Of a DNA stretch of 34,967 bases, positions 16,085 through 25,251 are shown piece after piece. Both the position numbers and the translations under genes were made by a program. The DNA lies in NCBI GenBank assembly GCA_021803465.1, contig JAJZLL010000006.1, positions 1-34,967 of the forward strand, written 5' to 3'. Numbering within the stretch: position 1 is the first letter of the stretch; every line of letters begins with the position of its first letter. The notes beneath the pieces were generated by a model, which was not told the DNA's origin, did not search any database, and saw only the letters and a list, made by a program, of their open reading frames with translations. This DNA comes from a bacterium (GTDB lineage: Bacteria > Chloroflexota > Dormibacteria > Aeolococcales > Aeolococcaceae).

Positions 16085-16612
16085 CTAAAGGCCATTGGGA
16101 AGGAGCCCGGAGAAGTACTGGGTTGAAAGTATCCTGTAGGGTGTATCTCCAGCGATGAAGAGCACCATATGCGCCACAGGAACAGTCGCAGGTCCTGAGT
16201 TGCCGGAGCCAGGCACAACGCCTGGTGCAGCAAAGTTGCCATCAGCGACGACAATCCAGACAGACGCTGGCGGCTTGGTCACATTCGGACAATATTGGGC
16301 AACTTGGGAAAAGGGAAGGAGTTTGGGCAACTCGCAATCAACTGAGCCGGTCACATGGAATTCTGTCTGCATCAGCATCACCTGGTGCGCGATACCAAGT
16401 GCCTGGGAGGAATCGACTGTCGCAGAGGAAGAGGGTTGTGCACTCTCCACAGAACCGCAATGTGAGAAGTGGGCATGGGCAAGTGTGACAGAAGTGGGAG
16501 AACTCTGAGCAGTGGAACTGCTTGAATGGTGAACAGCAGAAGTATGCTGGCCACACGCTACAAGAATGCTCAGCAGGACTACTGTGAGGACAAGATGAAT
16601 TGTGTGGCGCAT
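16085..16612 (-). CDS. Small Ser/His-rich lipoprotein of unknown function
   Basis: The 175-residue product starts with a lipoprotein signal ending in SILVAC. A low-complexity Ser, His and Thr stretch (HHSSSSTAQSSPTS) follows, likely a flexible tether away from the membrane. The compact remainder has three further Cys (HFSHCGS, SVDCELP, AQYCPNV). AGAGGA lies about nine bases before the ATG. It begins 18 bases after the stop of the 897-residue secreted protein on the same strand, so the two are likely cotranscribed. I recognise no family. Confidence 0.75.
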   Translation of the reverse strand: MRHTIHLVLTVVLLSILVACGQHTSAVHHSSSSTAQSSPTSVTLAHAHFSHCGSVESAQPSSSATVDSSQALGIAHQVMLMQTEFHVTGSVDCELPKLLPFSQVAQYCPNVTKPPASVWIVVADGNFAAPGVVPGSGNSGPATVPVAHMVLFIAGDTPYRILSTQYFSGLLPNGL

Positions 16613-16630
16613 TGAACACTTTCCTCTGAA

Positions 16631-19324
16631 CTACGCAGCTGGTTCTTCCTGGAGCACTGGGAGGTCTATCTGTGCTCCATTGCTGCCACCATATATTGCA
16701 TTCGGCGGAGCTTGTGCAGGAGTGGAAGTCAGATATGTCCACGTGTTGGGAGTGCTGTTCACAGTCTGGTAGGAGACATTATGCGATCCGGTTTCGACAA
16801 TGTAGGGAGCTCCGCTACTCCCGGACTCGAGAGTCGTCGAGTACTGGGTGTAGGTTGCTGTTCCTGTCGTCGCTGTTGTTTGCATGACATAGGCGTCCGG
16901 CAGGTAGTATGTCCAGGTTATGGCTGTGCACTGAAGTGGAGATGGATTCGGGCCACCTGGTCCCACGTCCCTACACCATGAGTCACCATTTATGCCACTT
17001 TCTCCTTCAATTGTTGTGAGGAGGCCAGAGGTGCAGGGTTGGCCAGGTGGAGGGGTACAGGAGCCACCAACTGCGGAATAGTTCTCGGGCAGATATCCAG
17101 TGGGATATGACGTGCCATTTGTCACTGAAGCCGAAGTGTATGTCGCATTCGGATTCGTTTGGAGCTGGTTGTACGACTGATAGTCCGTCTGGTCGGTATA
17201 ACTCACAGAGGTGGTGTTCTGAAGTGACAGCACAGCCCCATTGGTTTGAGATGAGCCAATGAGATCATAGATGTGCGATGGAGAGAAGTTTGGCTGACAG
17301 GCAGGCACTCCTGCATCCCTTGGATCAGTGATGTTCATGGGGTCGGGGCAGTTTCCATAGTTCCACCCGGTGATCTGGTTCAGGGCGGGATCTGTCTGAT
17401 ACGAGGTCCAGTCGTAGGTTGGCTGTCGAAGCGTAGCGGCATTGTTCGCTGTGGGAATGTAGACGGGATAGCTCTGGCCATTGACTGTCGTATAGCCGTA
17501 GCTCAGTGTCTGATTTTGAAGAGCGTCGTAGGAGAACGACTGCAGGGCTGGCATTGTGTACCAAGTGACGGTTGACTGGATGGCTCCCTGTTGAGACTGC
17601 ACGTAGATACCGCAGTTGATCGATGTGCTAGCACCTGGATCCATGGCTCCAGTGCCTGCAAAGCCAGTTGTTCCGTTGCAGCTTGAGGGAGGAGTGCCAC
17701 CATCACTCACACCATAATTTCCCGCATTGCATCCACTCATGCCCACAGTGCCAAAGCAGCCTGCAGTTGGATTGGATGGGGCATAGGTATAGCCGACTGG
17801 CCCTGGGTACTGGTCAGTAATGCTCACCCACTGCCACGCGCCATTAACCGTGCCTCCAGGGTAGCTTCCACAGAAAACACCGTTGTTCAATGCATTCGCA
17901 GCGCCATTGCCACCCTGACCTGTGCTTGATCCGCACACGCTCAAAGGAAATCCTCCTCCCAAACATGTGCCCGGATTGAGTCCATACAGACCATAAACGC
18001 AGTTTACTGTTCCTGTGTAGTTGGATCCATTTGTACCTGACGCGGTGGGCCCCGGCTGGTAGTTGCCAGTAGTGGCGACAGCAGTCGAATTGTTGAATGT
18101 CTGTGTTGTGGAGTTCGGGATGATTGATGTTGCCGTGAATGAGTACTGCTGGCTCAGGCCCGTGTAGTTGGTGTTTGAAACGCATGATCCTCCTGGATGC
18201 CCAGGAGCATATTGCGACATCCACTGATTCACGCTGTATGCGAAATAGATCTGCCACCAGCTTGCGGGAACAAGGCTTAGTACGGATCCATTCGCTTCTT
18301 CGTACGAACGCGTGTGCGCGTCGTAGAAGATGAAGTTCCATCCTGTTACATGAAATAAAGGAACGAAGGAATAGTTCGTTATTCCAAGGTTGGGGGAACT
18401 TGTCGAGAAGGTCAGTCCATCGAAGCTGACCGTTGAGTCACTCGTTGACAGCGGGATGCCGTCTACGACTGCTGTTCCAGGGGTCCCAGTCTGTGTAGAT
18501 GGAGGAACGAAGGCCTGAGACGGGATTCCGGGGCTTGGAGCATCAGCGGCTGGGCTCCAGGACTCGCCAGGAGGCAGGTAGCCACACTGATAGTTGATGG
18601 ATCCTGAATATGGGCTGTACAGGCTGAAGGGCAGTGTGGCACTCCACTGGACTACGAGCTGGGGAGCATACGTGTACGCAGATGCGTAGACATGGGTCGC
18701 GTGTGCAGTGTAAACGCCCCCTGATTCACTCCAGCCATACGCTGCGCTAAGGTTCGGGCTGTTGTAGCATGGCTGGGTCGTTCCGCGCGGATTGTAATTT
18801 GCTGATGAGTTTGAGTACGAGATATACGTGCAGTGAACCGTTGCAGATGAGGGATCCGTATAGTAGCCCAGCGTTGCACCAATTGCACGCCAATTGATGG
18901 TCCATCTGCTGGATGTATTTGTTGTGAAGCAGTAGGCATTTGGATCACCGGGTGCGTCCGCTCCACCAGCAAGAGCTGCAGCTTCCGATGTGTAACCGCA
19001 GTCAGGAAGCGTGGTTACAGCATTTGCGTCAACGCTGAGAGAGAAATGTTCAGGATAGTTTACAAGAGCTGGATAGGGAACAATTGAGAGAGAATCCGCG
19101 CCATGTGGACACACCTGGAGCGAGGCTGGAAACCAGACGCCGTAGATGTCACATGGGGAGGCAACAGTGGACGAATATGCAACATCACCTGCGAGTACTG
19201 GCCTCTGTGTGGCTCCGTTCACTCCTGCTGAGAGGGCCAACAGGAGCAATCCGGCGGCTAGAAAATACCGAATGTGATGCAGCCATCCCCTATTGGATGC
19301 TTCTCGCTTGAGGTTTCCAGTCAT
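16631..19324 (-). CDS. Large secreted Tyr/Asn/Ser/Thr/Gly-rich protein, function unknown
   Basis: The 897-residue product has a positively charged N terminus and a hydrophobic segment (YFLAAGLLLLALSAGVNGA), consistent with Sec export. The mature part is rich in Tyr, Ser, Thr, Asn and Gly and poor in charge. It has many spaced Cys (CVYGLYGLNPGTC, PDCGYTSEAAALAGG, CQPNFSP), which suggests a disulfide-stabilised extracellular protein with many beta strands. No wall-binding or catalytic motif is recognised at the C terminus (QIDLPVLQEEPAA). The start at 19324 was chosen for its signal peptide, though it lacks a ribosome site. The 89 in-frame residues upstream do not look coding. A lipoprotein gene follows 18 bases downstream, and the pair could form a surface complex. 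Confidence 0.72.
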   Translation of the reverse strand: MTGNLKREASNRGWLHHIRYFLAAGLLLLALSAGVNGATQRPVLAGDVAYSSTVASPCDIYGVWFPASLQVCPHGADSLSIVPYPALVNYPEHFSLSVDANAVTTLPDCGYTSEAAALAGGADAPGDPNAYCFTTNTSSRWTINWRAIGATLGYYTDPSSATVHCTYISYSNSSANYNPRGTTQPCYNSPNLSAAYGWSESGGVYTAHATHVYASAYTYAPQLVVQWSATLPFSLYSPYSGSINYQCGYLPPGESWSPAADAPSPGIPSQAFVPPSTQTGTPGTAVVDGIPLSTSDSTVSFDGLTFSTSSPNLGITNYSFVPLFHVTGWNFIFYDAHTRSYEEANGSVLSLVPASWWQIYFAYSVNQWMSQYAPGHPGGSCVSNTNYTGLSQQYSFTATSIIPNSTTQTFNNSTAVATTGNYQPGPTASGTNGSNYTGTVNCVYGLYGLNPGTCLGGGFPLSVCGSSTGQGGNGAANALNNGVFCGSYPGGTVNGAWQWVSITDQYPGPVGYTYAPSNPTAGCFGTVGMSGCNAGNYGVSDGGTPPSSCNGTTGFAGTGAMDPGASTSINCGIYVQSQQGAIQSTVTWYTMPALQSFSYDALQNQTLSYGYTTVNGQSYPVYIPTANNAATLRQPTYDWTSYQTDPALNQITGWNYGNCPDPMNITDPRDAGVPACQPNFSPSHIYDLIGSSQTNGAVLSLQNTTSVSYTDQTDYQSYNQLQTNPNATYTSASVTNGTSYPTGYLPENYSAVGGSCTPPPGQPCTSGLLTTIEGESGINGDSWCRDVGPGGPNPSPLQCTAITWTYYLPDAYVMQTTATTGTATYTQYSTTLESGSSGAPYIVETGSHNVSYQTVNSTPNTWTYLTSTPAQAPPNAIYGGSNGAQIDLPVLQEEPAA

Positions 19325-19684
19325 GGTTAGGTACCAAATTGCAGTGGAGCTGTGAAAGCTTTCATTTAGATTACGCTCGAAAAGTGATTGAATGGTGACG
19401 TCCTGTAACGGAATGGGTCGAGTCTCACCAAGAAGCGCTCGCGGGGTAGTCCATGCACCCGCCTGAAACCATCCAGCAGTCGACCATAGCCGCAGACCCA
19501 GAAGGATGCAGTTGAATCCCAATACGGCACTCGTTCCACCCCAAACGCTCTGTACCAGGACACACGTGGCTTCCAAATGCCACTGGATCAACCTGCGACT
19601 TCCACTCCAGACTCAGCATTGGAATGCGGATGTTTCTCCACCCAAATGGACATTTTCCCTTAACAGCCACAGAGCGATGCGCAC
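19325..19684. other. Intergenic stretch between divergent secreted-protein and Nudix genes
   Basis: No credible gene is seen. A frame open from 19591 to 19325 on the minus strand lacks an ATG and does not resemble protein. A TAATCT hexamer on the minus strand about 40 bases before 19324 could be the -10 box of the secreted-protein gene, but no -35 fits. Confidence 0.4.
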
Positions 19685-19718
19685 TGTCCGCATAATGTCC
19701 AGAATCGGGGACTAGGCT
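19685..19718 (+). promoter_or_regulatory. Promoter with TGTCC direct repeat and TANNNT box (Nudix gene)
   Basis: TGTCCGC (19685-19691) and TGTCCAG (19696-19702) repeat with an 11-base period. TAGGCT (19713-19718) follows after exactly ten bases and ends six bases before the ATG at 19725. The arrangement is the same as at 5880-5913 and 13073-13106. The message should be leaderless, since GGGGAT touches the start codon and is too close to act as a ribosome site. Confidence 0.55.
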
Positions 19719-19724
19719 GGGGAT

Positions 19725-20558
19725 ATGGAAACGTCTCTGTACAGGGCACAACTTGCACCGTTACAAGGCGGTGGTGGCTGGAAGGTAGGGATTGTGGACG
19801 GCAAAGGACATACGCTCCTTGATGTGCCACTTGGTTCCCCTGTGAGTATGCATGATGCCCTTCGCGTGCTCTGGAGCTCACTTCGGAGAGTTCATGTGGG
19901 GCTCTCCTTAGCAGAACATGAGCGCTTTGGGAACGTGGTTGTGGGAATGTCTCCGGATGGTTATGTGAAGCCAGTGAGGCATGAACCAGGGGGAGCAGCC
20001 ATTGTGCCGTACACCATAGATCCTGCAACAGGCGAAGTGTTCATTGGCATGCTCAAGGTGAAGCGGGGCCTTGTGGGAGGGGGTGAACCCATCGACGAAA
20101 TTCCCCGCGGGTTTCGTGAACCACATGAAAGAGAACTAGTCACTGCTGGTCGTGAGTTGCTGGAAGAGACTGGAGTGAAGGGCATGTTTGTGCAGCGGAT
20201 TGAGCAGCTTCCTGGCTCAGTAGCAAATGCGGACTCTGCCTTCCACGTGACCGATCCTGCAACGCAGCTCGGCATCAGTATGTACGCACTTCCCATTGCC
20301 TGGTCTGAACTGAACATGGGGGGAGTGGGCCCACACCGTGCGGGCCATCTGGTGCCAGGACTTGAAGAGGGCATCCGCGAGGTCAATGAGAAAATCGACC
20401 CTGCAGGACTGACATTTGTTCCACTGGAACAGGCTCTGAAGACAGGAGACAACATCTCACGGGGAGCAATGGGAGCACTGGTGGGCATGCTGCTTGCGAG
20501 GGGAAGCATAGCTTGGAGTGTGGTGGGGAAAGCCGAGACGACTGGACTGGGAGTCTAG
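19725..20558 (+). CDS. Nudix hydrolase
   Basis: The 277-residue protein contains a perfect Nudix box: Gly129, five residues, Glu135, seven residues, then RELLEETGV (143-151). The catalytic Glu147 and Glu148 bind the metal used to cleave a nucleoside diphosphate linked to another group. The fold starts near residue 88 (GGAAIVPYTID). The extra N-terminal 85 residues and C-terminal 70 residues make it longer than the minimal 140-residue Nudix enzyme. Motifs around the box do not settle the substrate; ADP-ribose, nucleotide sugars and oxidised nucleotides are all possible. It has the 11-base-period repeat promoter shared with the HExxH and 219-residue genes. If that is a damage-response promoter, nucleotide-pool cleaning would be a natural role. 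Confidence 0.93.
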   Translation: METSLYRAQLAPLQGGGGWKVGIVDGKGHTLLDVPLGSPVSMHDALRVLWSSLRRVHVGLSLAEHERFGNVVVGMSPDGYVKPVRHEPGGAAIVPYTIDPATGEVFIGMLKVKRGLVGGGEPIDEIPRGFREPHERELVTAGRELLEETGVKGMFVQRIEQLPGSVANADSAFHVTDPATQLGISMYALPIAWSELNMGGVGPHRAGHLVPGLEEGIREVNEKIDPAGLTFVPLEQALKTGDNISRGAMGALVGMLLARGSIAWSVVGKAETTGLGV

Positions 20559-20888
20559 AGAACAGTCGATTGCCACGTACCCTGGCTGGGAACGGCTGGT
20601 GCAGTGCTGTGCAAGTCTACTCAAGTGAGGACGACAGATGGCAAGAACGGAGGGAGCGAATCCTCCGGGGTGCGGGAGCTGCCGTTAGATGTGAAGCGAT
20701 TCATGCATGCAGGTAGATCGATGAAAATCCTCTATCTTGCTGTGCCATAGCTGATGCGTCACTGCTTGTGACAAGTGGGAGATGACAAACGCCAGCGACA
20801 TTGTCTGTGAAACGTCCGCTCATTCACCTCAGAATAGTGTCCAGCAAGAGGGTCTGGATGCGGAGAAGTGTTGCAAGGAGCAGCGTAA
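20559..20888. other. Gap of about 330 bases, with a weak repeat promoter at its right part
   Basis: No gene or recognisable structured RNA is seen. TGTCTGT (20802-20808) and CGTCCGC (20813-20819) repeat with an 11-base period, and CAGAAT (20830-20835) follows after ten bases. This is a degenerate version of the three stronger promoters, correctly oriented for the gene at 20889. It would leave a leader of about 47 bases that holds that gene's ribosome site. Confidence 0.35.
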
Positions 20889-21224
20889 ATGGAAACTCAG
20901 GTGAATGTTACTGTCGCCGAAATCATGCGCCGTACAGAATCGGGGAGCCTCAAGTGGTCAGACGTTGGCTATCGAAATCGCTGTTCCCCAGGAGAGGTGT
21001 TTGCTTACAACCCCAAGAGTGATCACAGCCTTACTATTTACCTGAGACCATTCACATGCGACATCAGTTCAGTGCTTTACATCAAGAATCCCCCTGGTGC
21101 CACAGTAGGTGTGCTGAGGCTGTCCCGGGATGAACGAAAGGCACTTCAAAATGCTATCGCAGCGAATGTCCAGAGGCAGTTTGCTGAGAAGCAGAGGGTC
21201 GCGGAGGAAAAGATACTCGCCTGA
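20889..21224 (+). CDS. Small soluble protein of unknown function
   Basis: The 111-residue product has no signal peptide or membrane segment. Its N-terminal two thirds look like a beta-rich domain (NVTVAEIMRRT, SLTIYLRPFTCDISSVLYIKNPPG). The last 40 residues form a charged helix (LSRDERKALQNAIAANVQRQFAEKQRVAEEKILA). It could be a small regulator or adaptor; no family is recognised. AGGAG lies about nine bases before the ATG. A weak copy of the 11-base-period repeat promoter sits about 55-90 bases upstream. Confidence 0.7.
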   Translation: METQVNVTVAEIMRRTESGSLKWSDVGYRNRCSPGEVFAYNPKSDHSLTIYLRPFTCDISSVLYIKNPPGATVGVLRLSRDERKALQNAIAANVQRQFAEKQRVAEEKILA

Positions 21225-21616
21225 GAGTGGCCGTGCTCCACGAGCGATATGCACTGCAACACGTTTGCATTGGATTGGTTGAGCATGCTGTTATTGGCCA
21301 TTTCCATCTTGTTCATTGGAACGAGGACTTCCACCAAGGGCACTGTGCAGTGCTGGAGCTCACTCCACCATGCTCTCCTCACTGATAGACCAGTGTCGCA
21401 TCTGAGTGTTGCGTGACAGTCCGATCAACGTCCTGAAACGCTGCACTGTGATTGCTCCGCACCAGGCATTGCTGTGGACAGATGCGAGTCAGGCATGGCA
21501 GTACGCAATGGCACGAGCCAAACAGAGCATGGGTCCCATTGCGCTCTGTAACGGCTCTTTCGCAGCCGATCCATTCGGGGGAGGAACCTTTATACTGCAG
21601 CCAAAGGATCCCTGCC
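21225..21616. other. Intergenic stretch before the 14-repeat surface protein
   Basis: No gene is supported. A TATACT box at 21591-21596, on the plus strand, would start transcription about 14 bases before the ATG at 21617, leaving room for the AAGGA ribosome site. No -35 fits at the usual distance. Frames that cross this stretch on either strand look like shadows. Confidence 0.4.
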
Positions 21617-23902
21617 ATGCGTCGACAAGTTCTTGCCAGCATCACTCACCGACTGCTTGTTCTCTTCATTCTTGTCTCAGCGCTTGTTGTCGTGCCAGCG
21701 CAGGTCAGTGCTGCGTACGGAGTTAACTGGAGCAGCGGGGCAAAAGTCGGAACATCCCCGGGTGCCATTGCAGCAATCTCCTGCGTCTCCTCATCATTCT
21801 GCATTGCAACGGACTGGTATGACGACACATACATCTACAACGGAAGTGCCTGGACGCAGGCCGCAGGATTTACTGGTGAATTCAATTACCTCATTGCCGC
21901 CTCGTGCGCTTCAACGACACTCTGTGTCATTGGTGGACAAACGGGCGCTGTCGCTGTGTACAACGGCACATCCTGGACCTACAATCAGAACGCTATCAGC
22001 GGGGAGACTGCGTACAGCATTTCGTGCGTTCCCGCAGCAACCCAGTGCGTGGCTGTAGGAAGCACAGGGTATCCATTCACATACAACGGCACAACCTGGT
22101 CTGCTTCTCCGAATCTCACTGCGAATGCTCTCAACGGTGTGTCCTGTCCAACGACCGCATTCTGCATGGCTGTCGACTCTGGGGGAAATGCCTATACGGA
22201 GGTGAGTGGGACGTGGTCATCGCTCGGAGCCATTGCGTCTGGCATTGCACTGGATGGTGTTTCGTGTCCCACATCGAGCCAGTGCTTCGTAGCCGGATCG
22301 AATGGTGATGTCTACACCTACACTTCAGGCACGTGGACCACTACTACAGTTACTGCATCTGGATATTCGCTCACGGGAATCAGCTGTCCATCCACGACTG
22401 CTTGTGGTGCAGTGAGCCCAAATGGCGATGCGTATGTCTTCAATGGGTCCACATGGCAAACGATGTCCGTTTCCGGTACCCAGCTCGAGGCCGTCTCGTG
22501 TGTGACAGGCCTATTTTGCATGGCAGGTGACAATTATGGACTCGGTTATACGTATTCGGGCTCAGGCAACTGGAGCAGCGGGAATGCAATCACTACTGAG
22601 AGTCCCATGCGGGATGTGAGCTGCGGTGGACCGGGAAGCTGCGTTGCTGTCGATGCCAATGGCAATGCCTATGTGCTCACGGGCTCGAGCTGGTCGGCAG
22701 CCCACAATTTCTCCTCAATGAATTCCCTCCCGCTAGTCTCGTGCTCGTCACCAACCTTCTGCATGGTTGCGGACAGATACGGCAACACAGACGTGTTCAA
22801 TGGAACAGCATGGGCAACAGGTCCAGCGTTCGGTTCAGGTTTATCGTATCTGGAGTGGCTGTCGTGTGGTAGTCCGACCTTGTGTGTTGCCATTGCGGGA
22901 AGTGGCAACTCGTACATATACAACGGCTCAACGTGGACAGCAGCAGTTCCAGTGGAAGGTGGCACGTACATCCCAGGTGTAGCCTGCAGAGGAACCACAT
23001 TCTGCATGGCTGTTGATGCGAACGGAAATGCGATTTCCTACAATGGCACAAGCTGGAGTGCACCCACCACTATCGCAGCAGGGCAGTATCTCGGTGGAAT
23101 ATCCTGTCCATCAACCAGCTTCTGCATGACTGCTGCAGGCAACAACACCAGCTTTGTCTGGAATGGATCTTCGTGGAGCAGCATTCCAATTCCCGCTGGT
23201 GCATCGGGAATCAGCACGTTCGACTGCTCATCCTCCACATTCTGCACGCTCATTGACAGCAACAACATTCCCTATGACTTCAACGGCTCGAGCTGGACCC
23301 AGTACGGGTCACTTGGTGGCATTCAGGCCATCTGGCAGGTCTCCTGCACTGGAGCTGACACGTGCGTTGCTGGTGCAACGAGTGGCTACATCTACTCGTC
23401 GTTCACGACCCAGTCCAGTGCCACCATCACAGCTAATGTCATTCCCGGCACACTCGCGTTCGTTTCATCACCTTCCTCGTTCAGCTTCTCCCCACTGGTG
23501 CTTAATGGAACAAACCAGGTTGCCACAGCGACTGAGACTCTCGATGTTGGAGACAATACAGGTTCAGGTTCTGGATGGAACGTGACTCTTGCGAATACGA
23601 CATTCACTGATGCTGGGAGCAAACAGCTGGCCAACAGTGATTTCACGGCTGCAACACCTGCAGCACCAGTCTGCGACGGTGGAGCAACATGCAATCCCGC
23701 AGTCTGGAGCGCCTCCACGAGTCCACCCTTTGGAGGAGCTGGCATTCCTGGACCTGTTGCAGCGAAGCTGCTTTCGGCCACAGCAGGTACAGGCCTCGCA
23801 GATCAGACAGTCACGCTTACATGGACAGCAAGCATTCCAGGTGGTTCGTATGCAGGAACCTATTCCTCCACATGGACGCTTACGCTCGCATCTGGTCCAT
23901 AG
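21617..23902 (+). CDS. Secreted surface protein: 14 Cys-Cys propeller repeats and a WxL-like C-terminal domain
   Basis: The 761-residue product has a signal peptide (RLLVLFILVSALVVVPAQVSA). Fourteen repeats of about 40 residues follow, each with SC-x5-6-C, then a hairpin such as YNG(S/T)xW. The count of 14 fits two seven-bladed beta-propellers in tandem. Residues about 600-761 form a WxL-like domain: PGTLAFVSSP, VGDNTGSGSGWNVTLAN, LLSATAGTGLAD and SYAGTYSSTWTLTLASGP. In Firmicutes that domain binds peptidoglycan non-covalently. Its last 16 residues are identical to those of the protein at 26636-28387. The ATG at 21617 has AAGGA eight bases upstream. A role in adhesion or ligand capture at the wall is inferred from architecture only. 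Confidence 0.88.
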   Translation: MRRQVLASITHRLLVLFILVSALVVVPAQVSAAYGVNWSSGAKVGTSPGAIAAISCVSSSFCIATDWYDDTYIYNGSAWTQAAGFTGEFNYLIAASCASTTLCVIGGQTGAVAVYNGTSWTYNQNAISGETAYSISCVPAATQCVAVGSTGYPFTYNGTTWSASPNLTANALNGVSCPTTAFCMAVDSGGNAYTEVSGTWSSLGAIASGIALDGVSCPTSSQCFVAGSNGDVYTYTSGTWTTTTVTASGYSLTGISCPSTTACGAVSPNGDAYVFNGSTWQTMSVSGTQLEAVSCVTGLFCMAGDNYGLGYTYSGSGNWSSGNAITTESPMRDVSCGGPGSCVAVDANGNAYVLTGSSWSAAHNFSSMNSLPLVSCSSPTFCMVADRYGNTDVFNGTAWATGPAFGSGLSYLEWLSCGSPTLCVAIAGSGNSYIYNGSTWTAAVPVEGGTYIPGVACRGTTFCMAVDANGNAISYNGTSWSAPTTIAAGQYLGGISCPSTSFCMTAAGNNTSFVWNGSSWSSIPIPAGASGISTFDCSSSTFCTLIDSNNIPYDFNGSSWTQYGSLGGIQAIWQVSCTGADTCVAGATSGYIYSSFTTQSSATITANVIPGTLAFVSSPSSFSFSPLVLNGTNQVATATETLDVGDNTGSGSGWNVTLANTTFTDAGSKQLANSDFTAATPAAPVCDGGATCNPAVWSASTSPPFGGAGIPGPVAAKLLSATAGTGLADQTVTLTWTASIPGGSYAGTYSSTWTLTLASGP

Positions 23903-24102
23903 CCTGAAGCAGATGATGCCATTTCATCAGTTCTGACTGTGGACGATGCTGCCCAGGTACGAAGGAATGCTCCACAGCAGGCAGTCTGTGGTACCGCTCT
24001 GGCATCTGCGCATTTCCGTGCACTGCCACTTCCCTGCAGTGCTTGTACCCTTCACTTCAGCACATGGGTACATCCTAAGAGCAATGAACACACATTCCAG
24101 GA

Positions 24103-25251
24103 TCAGGCGGAAAGGCCGTCTGATCTGCCGGCGGACAGTGACTGGTCATACAGCGTGACTGCACGGCAAGTGGCTTCACTCAGCACTTTCGTGAGTGCTC
24201 CGTCATGGGAAACGCTGTTGCCATGGTGAATGCCGTTCGTGAGAATGACCACGACGAGATCTCGTGTCGGATCTGCCCACACGATCGATCCTGTATGCCC
24301 CTGGCTTCCGAAGCTGCTTGGGTCGAATGGCTCCTCAGGCCAGTGGGGAAGCGTGGTTCGGAGTTCCCAACCAAGACCGAATCGAACACCGTTTGTGGAT
24401 GCTCTCTCGGTCACAGCCTCATTAATGAGCTTGCAGTGCAACCCATATGCTGGTCGCAGAAAGCTCCGTGCCAGGTTTCCAATAGCTTCGGGTGTCGCGA
24501 ACATGCCTGCTGCACCTGTCACTCCCCCGAGAAAGCGCGATTTTGGATCATGGACAAGATCATGTGTGGGCAACACTTCCATGGGGTCATGCGTGCAGGG
24601 AGAATTGCTTCCACTGCCGAACTGTATCCCGTGATGCGGGTTTGGACCCGGGAGGAGTTTCAGGAGGGCAGTGGCGAGGTTCTGACCTGTCACCTTCTCG
24701 ATGATCCGGCCGAGAAGGAGGTAGCCAATGTCGCTGTAGATCACTCGTGTTCCAGGTTCTGCCACACACTGTCCAGCAAGCACGACACCCCAGGGATCCT
24801 GGTGGAACGCAGCCCAGCGGGAATCAGCATCAGGTCCTGCTGATGCGAGGCTTCCGATGCTTGCAGGAAGGCCCGATGTGTGGGAGAGCAGGTGCCTTAC
24901 CGTTATCCGGTCTGCATCCCGGGAGCTGAACTCCGGGAGCAGGTAATGCACAGTGGAATCCAGGGAAAACTTGCGCTTCGCAATCAGGGAGAGCACGGAA
25001 GACATGGTTGCGATCTTGGTGATTGACGCAACATCAAACATGGTTTGCGGAGTCGCGAGTTCGGGCCTGTCATCGCCGAGATGGCCAAGTGCGCGCGAGG
25101 CAGACTCGGATCCAACCTGGACATGGATGCCTGCTGCTGTGAACTCGTGACCTGCATGGGGTCGGAGCGTTTCCAGGACGGCTGCAGAAATGGACTTCGC
25201 AGATGCATGTCGAGGTGTGGAATGGCCTGGAGTGGGGTCTAGATGGTGCAT
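24103..25251 (-). CDS. Serine hydrolase, beta-lactamase class C / penicillin-binding-like
   Basis: The 382-residue product belongs to the large 'beta-lactamase' serine hydrolase family, which includes class C beta-lactamases, D-aminopeptidases and esterases. The nucleophile motif SITK (Ser76, Lys79) lies in MFDVASITKIATM, the second motif is YSD (172-174) where Y-A/S-N is usual, and the third, HTG, is in GSQGHTGSIVW. RHLLSHTSGLP is a strong family signature. No signal peptide is visible, so it probably acts in the cytoplasm, which argues against a secreted beta-lactamase. The ATG at 25251 has AGGAG four bases upstream. It is divergent from the APH-like kinase gene, with a shared promoter region of about 160 bases. 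Confidence 0.9.
   Translation of the reverse strand: MHHLDPTPGHSTPRHASAKSISAAVLETLRPHAGHEFTAAGIHVQVGSESASRALGHLGDDRPELATPQTMFDVASITKIATMSSVLSLIAKRKFSLDSTVHYLLPEFSSRDADRITVRHLLSHTSGLPASIGSLASAGPDADSRWAAFHQDPWGVVLAGQCVAEPGTRVIYSDIGYLLLGRIIEKVTGQNLATALLKLLPGPNPHHGIQFGSGSNSPCTHDPMEVLPTHDLVHDPKSRFLGGVTGAAGMFATPEAIGNLARSFLRPAYGLHCKLINEAVTERASTNGVRFGLGWELRTTLPHWPEEPFDPSSFGSQGHTGSIVWADPTRDLVVVILTNGIHHGNSVSHDGALTKVLSEATCRAVTLYDQSLSAGRSDGLSA

Noticed and set aside
19325..19591. Longer N terminus for the 897-residue secreted protein
   Set aside because: The frame begins with TTG, the 89 residues do not resemble protein, and the extension would bury the signal peptide.
15064..19684. Genomic island inserted at tRNA-Lys
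   Set aside because: No integrase, no direct repeat of the tRNA 3' end and no mobile gene were found. The poorly conserved secreted proteins alone do not show transfer.
20559..20800. Structured RNA in the gap after the Nudix gene
   Set aside because: I looked for 4.5S, 6S, tmRNA, RNase P and riboswitch-like motifs and found none.
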